From NCBI RefSeq assembly GCF_042432825.1, contig NZ_JBHLWN010000056.1:1-15940 (forward strand): 15,940 bases of DNA, written 5' to 3'. The translations under genes and the position numbers were made by a program. Positions 1 to 10,100 of this stretch are shown one piece after another; position 1 is the stretch's first letter, and the number at the start of each line of letters is the position of its first letter. Source of the DNA: Gordoniibacillus chartarius (GTDB lineage Bacteria; Bacillota; Bacilli; Paenibacillales; NBRC-103111). Under the pieces are notes generated by a model, which did no database searches, was not told the DNA's origin, and saw only the letters and a program-made list of their open reading frames with translations.

Positions 1-10
1 TGTTGTACAA

Positions 11-61
11 AATGAAAAGAGGCTGCCCTCAGTCATCTACGATGACTTTTGGGACAGCCTC
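11..61 (-). terminator. Intrinsic terminator (hairpin plus U-run)
   Basis: Read on the minus strand, GAGGCTG (61-55) pairs with CAGCCTC (25-19). A second stem GTCATC/GATGAC with a 3-nt loop sits inside it (46-41 with 37-32). The hairpin is followed by TTTTCATTTT. It lies just past the stop codon of the acetyltransferase remnant at 93, so it is probably that gene's terminator. The outer stem, reading GGCTGTCCCAAAAGTC on the minus strand, also resembles the ends of IS1182-like elements as I remember them, so an insertion-sequence end is an alternative. Confidence 0.65.
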
Positions 62-92
62 CATTGAATCGATCGTCTGCCATTAAAGCCAA

Positions 93-270
93 TCAATAAG
101 TCTTATCAAAATGATGGCCGGCGATTCTCATTTTTCCATTTAGGTAAACCCGATGCGCATCATACCTCTGAACCCCTGAGTCCAAATGCAGTGCGACACA
201 ACGGCTCCTTGCGACTACGTCTTCCAGCCAATCGAACAGCTGCTGGGCCTATCCTCTTATTATGCCACTA
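93..270 (-). pseudogene. GNAT-family N-acetyltransferase, C-terminal remnant
   Basis: The frame ending at the TGA at 93-95 translates over 51 codons to a typical GNAT C-terminus. It begins AQQLFDWLEDVV and carries LHLDSGVQRYDAHRVYLN and MRIAGHHFDKTY. In this family the segment covers the last acetyl-CoA-contacting helix and the closing beta-strands, with the LDSG.QR.DAHRFYL pattern. Just upstream, at 249-251, the frame hits a TAG stop. The expected acetyl-CoA loop residues (K-R-I-G) appear in a neighbouring frame, which points to a one-base indel near 246-250. Nothing recognisable as the N-terminal two thirds follows. I read this as a decayed gene that once acetylated a small molecule or protein amine. 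The family call is fairly sure; the substrate is unknown. Confidence 0.72.
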
Positions 271-350
271 CGAATACCGGAAGCAATTCCCTCTGAAAAA
301 TAGAACTAACAATTTCCTACCAGGAAAGCCTGCCTAAATACAGGAATCTC

Positions 351-515
351 TCAAACAGCCTCATGTATACGTTCGATTACTGCGAACACGCAGGCTATTG
401 AGGTTAGAAAGACCATGACCGCCTCTTCGCAGCAAAGATGCCTGTATATTCGCAGCCATTTGCCTCTGTTTACCGGGGAATGATCAAAATGCCTGCAGTT
501 TTTGCATTTAATCAT
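351..515 (-). CDS. Doubtful small Cys-containing ORF (54 aa)
   Basis: Starting at the ATG at 513-515 this gives 54 residues beginning MIKCKNCRHFDHSP, with a CxxC pair near the N-terminus, a later CC pair and a moderately hydrophobic C-terminal half (VMVFLTSIACVFAV). I do not recognise a family. A G-run lies a few bases upstream. The best Shine-Dalgarno of the region, AAGGAGG at 535-541, instead fits the ATG at 526-528, which opens only a six-codon frame ending across this start. The ORF can be extended to 605 but the extra part looks non-coding. It may be a real small protein, a remnant, or chance. Confidence 0.2.
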   Translation of the reverse strand: MIKCKNCRHFDHSPVNRGKWLRIYRHLCCEEAVMVFLTSIACVFAVIERIHEAV

Positions 516-660
516 TTGATCCCCCCATTGAGCTCCTCCTTCATCGGAAATGTTGGAAAACCGTAGTGCTAGATGCTCGTTGCCTGTCCTCCAGCTCAAC
601 GTCACAGCATCGCAATCAACTGAAATTGCTAGTTAGACTTATACTCTCTGAAGAAGCATG

Positions 661-710
661 AGAAAACGGCAGCCCCGAGCCATGGTACTCACCATGCCGG
701 GACTGCCGTT
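661..710 (-). terminator. Intrinsic terminator of the SLH-protein gene
   Basis: On the minus strand, ACGGCAG (709-703) followed by CCCGG pairs with the CGGGG/CTGCCGT arm (677-666). TTTTCTC follows. The hairpin begins 5 bp past the stop codon of the 2138-aa gene, so it closes that transcription unit. Confidence 0.85.
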
Positions 711-714
711 CCGG

Positions 715-3700
715 TTATTTCGCTTCGTAAATCGCGTCGATGACGCTGCTGATCATTTTGGCCGCTTCTTCACGGGTAATCAAGGCCCCTGGCCGCAGTG
801 AGCCGTCTTCGTAGCCTTCGAGGATGCGGCGGCTCAACAGCTCCGCCACATGCTCGCTCGCCCAGGCCGGGATCGCAGAGGCATCGGTGAATGCCGCGCT
901 ATCGGCCGTCTGCGATGCGGACCCGCTGCCTGCCGAAGCCTCCGTTTTCAGAATCCGACCAATGATGGCGATTGCTTCCGCACGGGTGATGGAGGCGGCA
1001 GGATCGATGTATACGCCGCTATCCTTCTGCGTACCGTTCACCCACTTGTTCGCAACTGCCGTCGCTATGGACGAAAGCGCCCACGATGCGACCAGGTCCT
1101 TATCGGTATAATCGCTCGGCAATACAGCGGAAGTCTTCTTTGCTCCCACAGCCTGCACGACGATCTTCAGGAACTCTTGCCGCGTAATCGCGCGCTCCGG
1201 CTGGAACACCGGCCCGCTGCTCGTCGCTTCGCCGTCGATCGCCCCAACTGATACAAGGCGGTTCACATAGGCGGCAGACCAGCGGCCGCGCATATCTGTG
1301 AAATCCTTCAAGCTGTCGTTGACCATTAATGCGTACTTGCTGAAATGCGGCAGCTGAACGGTAATCGTCCCCGCAGCAGGATTGACCGTACCGCCAAAAT
1401 ACTCCCACTTCTTCGTTCGCTCATTGTACCAGTACACCGCGGCTTTGCCCGGATCCGGAATCTCTTCGAGCGAGAACCTGAGCGTAAGCTCCGCAGGCTT
1501 CGTCAGCTTGACAGGCTTATCAAACTTGAACTCGTAGATGGAGCCGATCAGCTTGGAGCCCTCAGGCACGTACTTGCCAGGACTGCTGACAGTCCCGATG
1601 CCAAGGCCGACATCGCTTTGCAGCGGCTGAGCCGGGATGTTGATGGTTGCCCGTTCGTCGATCGGTATCGTTGCGCTCTGATTCGGTGCTAGCTGAGCGG
1701 ACTTCAGGAACTTGACGTCCTGCTCAGCCTCGATTAATCGCTTGAGAATATTTTGCATCGTCTGGTCAATGAATTGGTTTGCCCTGTCTACCTGAGCATC
1801 CGAATCGCTATCCGACTCACTTGGCGGTACATACCAGTCCCCAGGCTCAGGATCTACCGGTGTTTCACCTGGATCGGTGCCCGTAGATTTAAGCACATTC
1901 ACCGTAATCGTATCCTCCAGCGCATACTCATTCGACAGGGAATACGAAGCCTTAATAATAAATTCTCCCTCGTTGCCCGCTTCCGCCACGCCTTGCTCCG
2001 AGATGGAGCCATACGGGTCACCGGCGAGAATACTCCAGCTCATGCTTCCCGGATCGATCACATATTCTTTGTTGTCGGCATCGATTCCGATGAGCTGCAG
2101 CGCCTTGGTCTCGCCCTCTTGCAGCGAGATGGCATCCACCGGCTTTGCCGCATCGTCCGCCAGATCCACAGGACGTACCTCCACCCGCTCAAACGAATTC
2201 GGCACGCTGTTCATGGCTTCGGTCGTATACACGGTCTCGTTGCCGGCGCCGTCCTTAGCAGTCACTTCCAGCGACTTCATCAGCTTCCCTTCCATCGATA
2301 GCTGCTTGCTGAACCTGCCGTCCGCTTCAGGCTGTACGGCCTCCCCGTTCACGGTGACAAGCGTGCCCGGCTCCGTCTGGCCCTTCACCAGCATTTCGTC
2401 ACCGACAATGCTTGGAGACTCCATCTTCAGATCCGGCTTCGTCACGTCCGAGAACACGCGCAGCCCGGTCAACGTCGTATCGCCTGCCGCATTCTTGGCG
2501 AACACGTCGATGAGGTTTGTGCCTTCCTCAAGCGGAATGGACTGCGTCCAATCCGAGCCGGTGAACGTGCCGACAAGTTGGTTATTCACATGAACGATCG
2601 TTGACACATCCTGATCCGCATCGAACTTCAGCCTAAACGTGCTTTCGTTCGTCAGCCATGTCTTCTGCCCTTCACCCTCGCCGAACGTGTTCGTAATCGG
2701 CGCGTCCGTCGGGGTGAGCGCCTCTAGCGTGATGGCAGCCGGGTTCGGCACCGGCAAGGCAACTGCATCGGTCGTGGCAGGCTCGCTGTACAGTCGTGCG
2801 TTGTCGCCGATATCGACGTAGGACGCGATCGATACTTTATAGGATGCTCCCGGTACTAAACCGACCTTCTCGCCGTATACCGAGTCCATGACACCTCCGA
2901 CATTCGCGCTAAGAGCTGTCGCTTCGACGTCGACCGTTCCCACTTGATCCATCGCGTTGCCGTCCTGATCAAGAAGCTGGATCGTGTAGCCGTCCACCTC
3001 TTGCGGAGCCGTCCACGACACTTGGAATACCCCGTTGCCGGCCGGTTCGGCCTTCACGCCGCCCGGCGAAGCAGGCTGCAGCGGATTCACGGTTGCCAGC
3101 GTTTCTGTGCTGTAACGGCTGTCATAGTTCGTGCCGTCCTTGGACAGCGTAGCTTTGATGTAGTAGGAGCCGCTCGGCAATCCTTCCGGTAAAGCAATGG
3201 TTGCCGTACCAGCCGCGACATCAAGATCGCTGGCGATCAGCCGGCCCGGATCTTTCTCATTATCGGTCGCAATGAACAGCGACACCTTCTCATCGGTCGC
3301 ATGGTCGCCGACCCAGTTGACTTTCACTTCACGATCTGCGGTTTTCACCGCGGTCACGCTTGTCAGCGACGGCGGTACTTCGACGTCCATCAGTGACCAG
3401 CCAAGCGGCTGGTCGGAAGTGACGGTCCAGTCGCCGGCCATCGGCTGCTGAATCGATACGAAGACGCGTTTCTCCTTCGTGCCCGACTCCGATTCTTCTG
3501 CTTCGATCACTTGTACAAGCATGTTCTCGTTCTCTTCGAGCTTATATTCATTGCCGTTAGGATCCTTCACTTCAAGCACCGGCGGCGCATCGCCAGCGTA
3601 CGTAAATTCCATCAGCGCAATCTCTTGGGATGGAACCGGAATATCGTACGTATGGCTTCCCGACAGGATCGAGACCGCACGACCATCGGCTTTGGCCGGC

Positions 3701-6700
3701 GAGGCCTGCAGTGCCGAGCTGGACACCGGCTTAATGTTCGTGCCGAAGCCGATCATACCGCCTACAGCGCCGTCTTCGTTGAAGTAATACTTCTGTCCGA
3801 GACCGTTCCGCTCCGGCAGCGCTCCCTCAACCAGTCCGTTCGAACCGATCCTCGGCGCGCTGTCGCCCCATACATATTGGAACCCGATCGGAATACCGAT
3901 GATCTTGGCTTTGCCCCAAATCTTCTCGGTGCTGATCTCGCCCTGTGCCGAAGCAAGCTCCAAGCCACCGACAAGCGGGATTTTTCTTGGGATGACGACT
4001 CTTACGCTGCCGCCGCCTGCCATGTAAATCGGGCCGAATAATCCGCTTCGCGAGCTATCGAAGTCGAAGACAATGTACACTTCGCCTTCAATGACGTCAA
4101 ACGCGCTCAGCTTGGCGCCCGCGGTGATGGTCGCGCCGAACTTGTTCAGCGAATCCTTGAGCAGCAAGCTGCCGTACACTTCCTTCAGAAGCTTGAACCG
4201 CAAAATCTCGAATTCTCCCGAAAACTCCAAGCCGCGCATGGACAATCCCATGGTCACGTTATCCGCCGTAACGACCTTTGCAATGCTGAGGCCGCCAATG
4301 ATCTGAAGCTTCAGCGGAGGCAAAATATTAAAGTTGCCCATCAAGGTGTCGTACATATTGCGGAACCCGCCGCCGCCCTTGGTGATATAGGCCACCGGCG
4401 CTACCGGAATAAGCGGAATGCCCGGCTCTGCGCCGACCGAGAAGACGAAATTGTCCGGAATCGGCACGCCGCTCTCTGTGAACCGAAGCGTCAGCAACCC
4501 ATATACTTCGACAACCTGGAACTCTACGTCCGCTTCGATTTCGAATTTGCGATCGAATGTATCAAGCAGAACGCGCCCGGTGGCGCCAAAATCAAGCCCC
4601 GGCACCATGCCGTTCGGAAGTCCCGCACTGCCCTCTGCACGAAGGCCGAGGAAGCCGAAGGTGCCGGCCTTGCCGAACAGATCCGTCTTCTCCCTCAAGC
4701 CGAAGCGCGCCTCGTCCAGCGCAAGCCCCAGACCGAAGTCATCCGGTTCCTCCTCGTCTTCTTCTCCATCAGCGGGAGGGTTGGTCGGAGGATTCGTCGG
4801 CGGATTGGCAGGCGGGTTCGTCGGTGGATTCTGTCCTGTCGTGTCTCCGCTTTTCTTCGACGTCCCCGGATTAAAGCTCATTGACACCGAACCGCCGAAC
4901 GATACGCTCTGGTCATGAACGATCGCGTTCTTCATCTCGACGCTGAAGAAGCCCATTTGCTGCACGAGCGATAAGCCCTTCAGCACCTCCCACTCGATCT
5001 CGATCGGCTCCTGCTCGTTGTCCTCGCTCGCATCGAGCGCATACCGGGTACCGTCCTCCAGTTCGATGCCGAACGGTCCGAAGGTAAACGGGAAGCCCGG
5101 AATCGAGAGAACACCATTGCCGCTAAGCTCAATAAAATCCCCGTCATGATCGTTATCGTCGGCATGCTTCGAAATCGTCATCTTCTGAGAGGATTCGCCG
5201 AACAACGCCGCCATCTTGTCGGAGCTGTCAAAGCGAATGACCGAGTTGATCGTCGCCCCGCTGCCGATCTCGTAAATACCGTCTTCCCCGGCAATCGTTC
5301 GGATTGAACCGCGAATTTCAAGCAGCGCAACCTTATCATCCTTCATCGATGAACCGGCATACTGAGCCTTAAGCTGCTTCAGCTTCTCTTCGTTCTCCAC
5401 CGGCACTAACGAGTAGGTTTCTTGGCCCTGCTGATCGAGGCGGTCCCGCTCAGGGCTAATATTTTCCCCGACAACGAGCAAGATGCCGTAATTTCTGGAC
5501 TTATACTTCTCTTCTTCGGTGAGCTCGATCTTCTTCTCGAACGTGCCGTATACGCCGGCGCTAAGCTTCACCCGGTACACACCCGGCTCGTTCTTCAGCG
5601 GCGGCCACAGGTCATCGCTCAGACGCACCTGCACCTGCTTGTCGTTCAGGATCGTAACGTCTCCGGTTGGTACGACGACTTCTGCGCCGTCGCGGTCGCG
5701 AACCACCCGTACGTTCCAGTCGGACGTTGCCCTGAGCGCATCGAAGCCCTTCCCCTGCAGCGTCAGAACCGGATCTTTGTCCTTCATGTACATTCGCTTC
5801 GGAAGCGCCTCCAGCACTTGTACCTCCGGCGGCTTGCCGGACAAAGCCGGAAGAACGATATACGAGGCCTGAATGCTTTCCTCGCCGCCCGATGCCTGAA
5901 CAATAGCTTGAATCGGCGCCGCTTTGTAAGCAAATTGCGGCTTGCCCTTCACTTTCCAGGTTACGGTTCTTGACTGCCCGACCTCGAGCTTGCCGACATC
6001 GACCGTCCGCCGCTCGCCCACCATCAGCTCCAGCTCGGCAGGAAGGCCCAGCACCGCAGTTACGCCTTCGAGCGTCTCCGCGTTATCGATAGAATTATCG
6101 ATATCCACCGTGACGTTAAAATACTGCTCTTTGTATCCGTCGCGATTATCGTTTAACGTCAGCTGCTTCGGCGCATTGATCTGCAGCTGATATTTGGCCT
6201 GCTTCTGCGAGGTGAAGAAGCTGCCGAGACCATAATACGTCTCGAACACTTCTTCCCCGCCCGGAATCAGCGTGCTCGGGTCCCAATAGACGGCTACGGC
6301 GCTGTCGGCCGACCCGAATTTGTTCGTACTGCTCGTAAAGTCCAGCGAAGCGTCCGGCGTATAATCCCACTTGGTATCCGCAATTCCGTTCCAGTGAGCG
6401 ACCGTCATCCGATTGGGCACCTTGTTGCCCCATCCATTCAAAAATCCGTAGGACATAATTCGAGGATTGGTCGGATTGTCGACAGCTTTCCAATAAGACG
6501 GCAAATTCGCGCCTTCCAATGTCGTCTCCGTGCGGATATAATCCTGCCGCCCCGGTACGGTAATCGGCGAGGCGTCAACCGGTCCGAGCATCGTATCGAG
6601 CAGGATCCGCGAGCCTACGGCCACATTTTTGTTCGTCGTGTTCTTAACCTTATATGATACTTTCACGTTGCCCACGTTCGGATTCTTATCGTCGTTAACG

Positions 6701-7131
6701 ATGGTGAGCGTCTGAATAATCTCGATGCCTTCGGCCTTCCAGACCGATTGGTTGATGAACTCGTTCGGATTCGTCGGACTCATCGTAAATCCGCCGCTCA
6801 GTCCGAGGAAGCCGTAGCCGTTCCCATAGATGTAATCCTTGCCGTCGATCCGGAACGTTGTAAACGACGTGTCCGGCGTTTCGTCCAAGAAAAGAAGCGG
6901 CTTCCCGTTGTCGTTCGCCCGGTGAGGCGACCCCGCCTCCGTCTTGATGCTGAAGCGGCCTGTCTGCTTGTTGACGCTGACTCCTAAAAAATCGTTCTTC
7001 ACCGTCAGCTCGCCGCTCTCCATATTGTCTGCAAAGACCAGATTGCCGCCGATCGGCAAGCACAAGGCGACAACCAGCAGAATGGCGATAATTTGCTTCC
7101 CTATTCGGTTCCTGGTTCTTGCGTTGTTCAT
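715..7131 (-). CDS. Giant multidomain S-layer homology (SLH) cell-surface protein, 2138 aa
   Basis: The protein is exported and wall-bound. The signal peptide has a basic N-region, a hydrophobic core near residues 14-25 and likely cleavage after VFA34. An unrecognised beta-rich N-terminal domain follows (about 36-310), then Ig-like segments (about 313-535). A P-P-T/A-N linker (766-786) runs into an acidic stretch (DGEEDEEEPDD). Residues about 800-1090 are long alternating beta-strands rich in Gly. Two fibronectin III-like domains follow (about 1252-1350 and 1355-1450), then Ig-like/glucodextranase-B-like domains (about 1470-1640), a Big-type segment, a short coiled-coil-like stretch (about 1780-1800) and a beta domain to 1937. 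Three SLH domains close it (about 1942-2000, 2008-2063, 2081-2138), each with an ITR-E-type motif. SLH domains bind pyruvylated secondary wall polymer. The start is the ATG at 7131, with AGGAGAG 6 bp upstream. No catalytic motif was seen, so an adhesive or structural role is inferred. Confidence 0.92.
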   Translation of the reverse strand: MNNARTRNRIGKQIIAILLVVALCLPIGGNLVFADNMESGELTVKNDFLGVSVNKQTGRFSIKTEAGSPHRANDNGKPLLFLDETPDTSFTTFRIDGKDYIYGNGYGFLGLSGGFTMSPTNPNEFINQSVWKAEGIEIIQTLTIVNDDKNPNVGNVKVSYKVKNTTNKNVAVGSRILLDTMLGPVDASPITVPGRQDYIRTETTLEGANLPSYWKAVDNPTNPRIMSYGFLNGWGNKVPNRMTVAHWNGIADTKWDYTPDASLDFTSSTNKFGSADSAVAVYWDPSTLIPGGEEVFETYYGLGSFFTSQKQAKYQLQINAPKQLTLNDNRDGYKEQYFNVTVDIDNSIDNAETLEGVTAVLGLPAELELMVGERRTVDVGKLEVGQSRTVTWKVKGKPQFAYKAAPIQAIVQASGGEESIQASYIVLPALSGKPPEVQVLEALPKRMYMKDKDPVLTLQGKGFDALRATSDWNVRVVRDRDGAEVVVPTGDVTILNDKQVQVRLSDDLWPPLKNEPGVYRVKLSAGVYGTFEKKIELTEEEKYKSRNYGILLVVGENISPERDRLDQQGQETYSLVPVENEEKLKQLKAQYAGSSMKDDKVALLEIRGSIRTIAGEDGIYEIGSGATINSVIRFDSSDKMAALFGESSQKMTISKHADDNDHDGDFIELSGNGVLSIPGFPFTFGPFGIELEDGTRYALDASEDNEQEPIEIEWEVLKGLSLVQQMGFFSVEMKNAIVHDQSVSFGGSVSMSFNPGTSKKSGDTTGQNPPTNPPANPPTNPPTNPPADGEEDEEEPDDFGLGLALDEARFGLREKTDLFGKAGTFGFLGLRAEGSAGLPNGMVPGLDFGATGRVLLDTFDRKFEIEADVEFQVVEVYGLLTLRFTESGVPIPDNFVFSVGAEPGIPLIPVAPVAYITKGGGGFRNMYDTLMGNFNILPPLKLQIIGGLSIAKVVTADNVTMGLSMRGLEFSGEFEILRFKLLKEVYGSLLLKDSLNKFGATITAGAKLSAFDVIEGEVYIVFDFDSSRSGLFGPIYMAGGGSVRVVIPRKIPLVGGLELASAQGEISTEKIWGKAKIIGIPIGFQYVWGDSAPRIGSNGLVEGALPERNGLGQKYYFNEDGAVGGMIGFGTNIKPVSSSALQASPAKADGRAVSILSGSHTYDIPVPSQEIALMEFTYAGDAPPVLEVKDPNGNEYKLEENENMLVQVIEAEESESGTKEKRVFVSIQQPMAGDWTVTSDQPLGWSLMDVEVPPSLTSVTAVKTADREVKVNWVGDHATDEKVSLFIATDNEKDPGRLIASDLDVAAGTATIALPEGLPSGSYYIKATLSKDGTNYDSRYSTETLATVNPLQPASPGGVKAEPAGNGVFQVSWTAPQEVDGYTIQLLDQDGNAMDQVGTVDVEATALSANVGGVMDSVYGEKVGLVPGASYKVSIASYVDIGDNARLYSEPATTDAVALPVPNPAAITLEALTPTDAPITNTFGEGEGQKTWLTNESTFRLKFDADQDVSTIVHVNNQLVGTFTGSDWTQSIPLEEGTNLIDVFAKNAAGDTTLTGLRVFSDVTKPDLKMESPSIVGDEMLVKGQTEPGTLVTVNGEAVQPEADGRFSKQLSMEGKLMKSLEVTAKDGAGNETVYTTEAMNSVPNSFERVEVRPVDLADDAAKPVDAISLQEGETKALQLIGIDADNKEYVIDPGSMSWSILAGDPYGSISEQGVAEAGNEGEFIIKASYSLSNEYALEDTITVNVLKSTGTDPGETPVDPEPGDWYVPPSESDSDSDAQVDRANQFIDQTMQNILKRLIEAEQDVKFLKSAQLAPNQSATIPIDERATINIPAQPLQSDVGLGIGTVSSPGKYVPEGSKLIGSIYEFKFDKPVKLTKPAELTLRFSLEEIPDPGKAAVYWYNERTKKWEYFGGTVNPAAGTITVQLPHFSKYALMVNDSLKDFTDMRGRWSAAYVNRLVSVGAIDGEATSSGPVFQPERAITRQEFLKIVVQAVGAKKTSAVLPSDYTDKDLVASWALSSIATAVANKWVNGTQKDSGVYIDPAASITRAEAIAIIGRILKTEASAGSGSASQTADSAAFTDASAIPAWASEHVAELLSRRILEGYEDGSLRPGALITREEAAKMISSVIDAIYEAK
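4775..4834 (-). repeat. Five 12-bp in-frame repeats encoding a P-P-T/A-N linker
   Basis: Five 12-bp units (4775, 4787, 4799, 4811, 4823), like ggaggattcgtc on the plus strand, encode an NPPT/NPPA linker around residues 766-786. They differ mostly at synonymous positions, so the repeat is old or under protein-level selection. The linker separates the N-terminal half from the beta-rich middle domain and could vary in length between strains. Confidence 0.8.
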
Positions 7132-7137
7132 GAGTCA

Positions 7138-7144
7138 CTCTCCT
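7138..7144 (-). promoter_or_regulatory. Ribosome binding site of the SLH-protein gene, abutting a terminator
   Basis: AGGAGAG lies 6 bp before the ATG at 7131. The terminator hairpin upstream ends at 7153 with its U-run at 7152-7148, so there are only about 8 bases between hairpin and ribosome binding site. No promoter fits between them. Confidence 0.75.
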
Positions 7145-7145
7145 A

Positions 7146-7186
7146 TGAAAAAGAGCATCAACCAACCAGCTGATCGGTTGATGCTC
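7146..7186 (-). terminator. Intrinsic terminator inside the two-gene surface operon
   Basis: On the minus strand, GAGCATCAACC (7186-7176) pairs perfectly over 11 bp with GGTTGATGCTC (7163-7153), with a 12-nt loop, and TTTTTCAT follows. It lies 7 bp past the TAA of the 1633-aa gene and 15 bp before the ATG of the 2138-aa gene. It should end most transcripts of the first gene and so limit the second. Confidence 0.85.
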
Positions 7187-7193
7187 ACTTTCG

Positions 7194-10100
7194 TTACTGT
7201 ACCGGGGCTGCCGGCAAAACGTAGACGCGAATGAGTTTCGTTTGGCGCTCTTGATCCTCCACCAGGAGCGTGTAAAAACCGTAGTTCGTAATCGGGAGTC
7301 CGTCGCTTGGAATGAGGCTTCGTACCTTCTTGAAGTCTCCCATGGACTTGTAGCCTCGCAGCCATTTTACGGCGTTATTACCTTGATCGCCGAACAGCTG
7401 CACTTGCAGCTTATTGCCATACACGAGCAAGTCGTCTTCACCGGCCGCCTTCGAATTGACGTAAGCCGAGAAGCTGGTCGGAGCGACAACGACCGCTTTG
7501 CGGGTTACCACTGCGGTGTTGCCTGCAGCATCCGTCACTCGATACGTAATCGTGTACGTTCCCGGCTGCTGGGTCTGAATATTGTGGGTAACCGTCAGCT
7601 TGTTGTTCACATTGCCGTCGATATTGTCCGTCGCCTCCACATCCGCTGCAGGCGTGACGGCCGAGCCGATCTGAAGGAGAAGGTCATCGCCGTTCAGGAA
7701 CCGAAGCTTCGGCGCTTCGCGGTCAATGTTGCCGACGGTCACCTTAAGCACATAGACGTTGCCGAGCGCATCCGTCGCTTCCAGCCAACGGGTACCGTTT
7801 TCCGTAAATGTCACGGTATTGCCGCTGATGCCGGTATAGGTTAGGGCGCGGTCCGCTTCGAGCTTGACGGTCACGTTATTTTTCGTTGGCGCCGTTTCGC
7901 TGTACTTGTAATTGACCTTCGCCGTCGACTTATCGATATTGTTCACGACCGCTTCGATTTCCGCGGTGTTGCCGGCAAGGTCCTGCACATAAAACTTGAA
8001 CTTTCCGTTCTCACGAAACACATATTGGTCGGAACGGTTATTGTTCAGAATTTGCATCGGTTCGGACGCTTTCAGCTTCACGACAACGTCGCTCTTCGTC
8101 GAAGCCGTCGTGCTGTACTCCAGCGACAGCACCGGAGGGGTGCGGTCAATATAGTTGACCGACGCCGGTACACTCGTTTCATTGCCCGCCCGGTCCTTAA
8201 TGCGGAACGTGTATGAGCCGTTTGACGTGAAGTCGTAGAACGTGTTGCCGTCGTTGCCGATCACCGTGATCGGTTCGTTCGCCGCCACACGGACCCGAAC
8301 ATCGGCGCGGGTTGCTTGCGACGTCGAGTATTCGATTGTTGCCGTCGGCACGGTCTTATCGATGCGGTCTACGACGGCCGTATATTGCGCTTCGTTGCCG
8401 GCCGCATCGCGGAGAACGAAAGTGAAGGTGCCATTATCGCTGAAGGTGTACGCGCTTGAGCCGTTGTTGTTCACAACCGTAACCGGAGAAGCGTCAGCCG
8501 GTGAGACGGTGACCGTCACATTCCGGTTCGTCCAGCCGCGCTCGCTGTAGATCAGCTCCGCCTTCGGCGCCTCACGGTCGATGTTGCTCACCGTTACCGT
8601 CGCCTTCGCCTTGTTACCCGCTGCGTCCGTAAATGTAAACTCCTTGCTCCCGTTAGCGGTAAACGTGTATTGATTGTAGACATTGCCGTCAGCGTCGGTT
8701 ACTATGACCGGGTATTTCTCCGTGTTATAGGTAGCGAACGTGACCGTTACATCGTTCTTCGTCCAGTCCGTTTCGCTCAAGATGAATTTCGGCTGCGGCA
8801 CTTCCTTGTCGATGTAATTGACCGTGGCCGTCTTCTCCGCCAAGTTGCCGGCATCGTCGCGGAACTGGAACGTAAAGGTGCCGTTCTCCGTGAAGGTGTA
8901 TTGGAAGCTGCCGTCGTTGTTGAGCACCGTCACCGCATCACGAGGCGGGTCGCTCGCTTCGAGCGTCACGGTCACATTCCGATTCGTCTGCTCCGTAATG
9001 TCGTAGCTAAGTTCGGCGGTTGGTGCCTCCTTATCGATCTTTGTGACCTCCGCTTCACCCTCTTGCGTCATTCCCGTATCCAAATCCGTCACAAGATAAC
9101 GGATGACGCCGTTCGTCGGCAGCATATAGACGGCCTTAGTTACCGTCTGGCTGACAAGCTCGGCATCCGCCGGAGCTTGAATCTGGCTGACGCCTCGCGA
9201 TGGGCCGCCGTCGATGGTCACCTCTACAGGTTGATTCGTATATCCCGAAGGATTGTAGGTAATGTTTGCACTCGGCGCCGTACGGTCGATATTCGTCACA
9301 GTAGCCAGAGCTTTGCCTGTGTTGCCCGCCTCATCGATGAATTCGAACTCGAAAGTGCCGTTATCGCTGAACTCGTATTCCGGAAGTCCGTTATCCGGTT
9401 TCGTAATCAGTACAGTTTCGTCAGCATCCTTCACAAGGTGCAGTTCCGCCTTCACCTTTCCGGCCGTTCTCCCCGCCGGACTGTAGCTGATGGTCGCGGT
9501 TGGCGCCGTGTTATCCAATTTAAAAGGCTTGGCGCTGCTCGTGGAGACTACCGTGCGGTTGCCGACCTCGTCCGTCACCCGCGCCCATAAGAACCAGCTG
9601 CCGTCGGTATCGGCCAGCGTGACCGTACGATCCGGCGGAGCCGGGTTCCAGGTTGTCGGCTGAATCGAGCTGCTCTTCGACCAAGCGTATTCGTAGGTTA
9701 GTTTATCTCCGGCGCTGACATTATCGGTAGCGGAGATCGTGGAGCTAACCGACTTCTGCCGCCTGAGCGTGCCTTCGTCGCTGAACGTAACGGCCGGAGC
9801 TGTCTTATCGATCCAATTGACCGTTGCCGTTGCCGTCGCCGTGTTGCCCGCCTGGTCCCGGAACTGGAATTGATAGGTGCCGTTCGATGTAAAAGTATAA
9901 GTAAACTTCCCCTGCGTCGTTTCCACAATATCGGCTGCAGACGAGAAGTTATCGGTGACCGGCAGGGTCGCCGTTACGTTCTGATTTGTGCGCGCGCTTG
10001 GACTGTACGTAATAGCTCCGGCTGCCGGAGGGGTTGTGTCATAGATGAAGTTAGTCTCATATGTACTGCTGATATTGCCGGCGGAATCCATGAATTGTAC

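Noticed and set aside
1877..2593. Plus-strand 238-aa Ser-rich ORF opposite the SLH gene
   Set aside because: It is the antisense of a convincing multidomain coding region. The Ser/Pro-rich composition is what the complement of such codons gives.
8670..9590. Plus-strand 306-aa ORF inside the Ig-repeat gene
   Set aside because: It is a shadow frame of the repeated coding sequence, with no ribosome binding site and an Arg/Val/His-rich composition without a recognisable domain.
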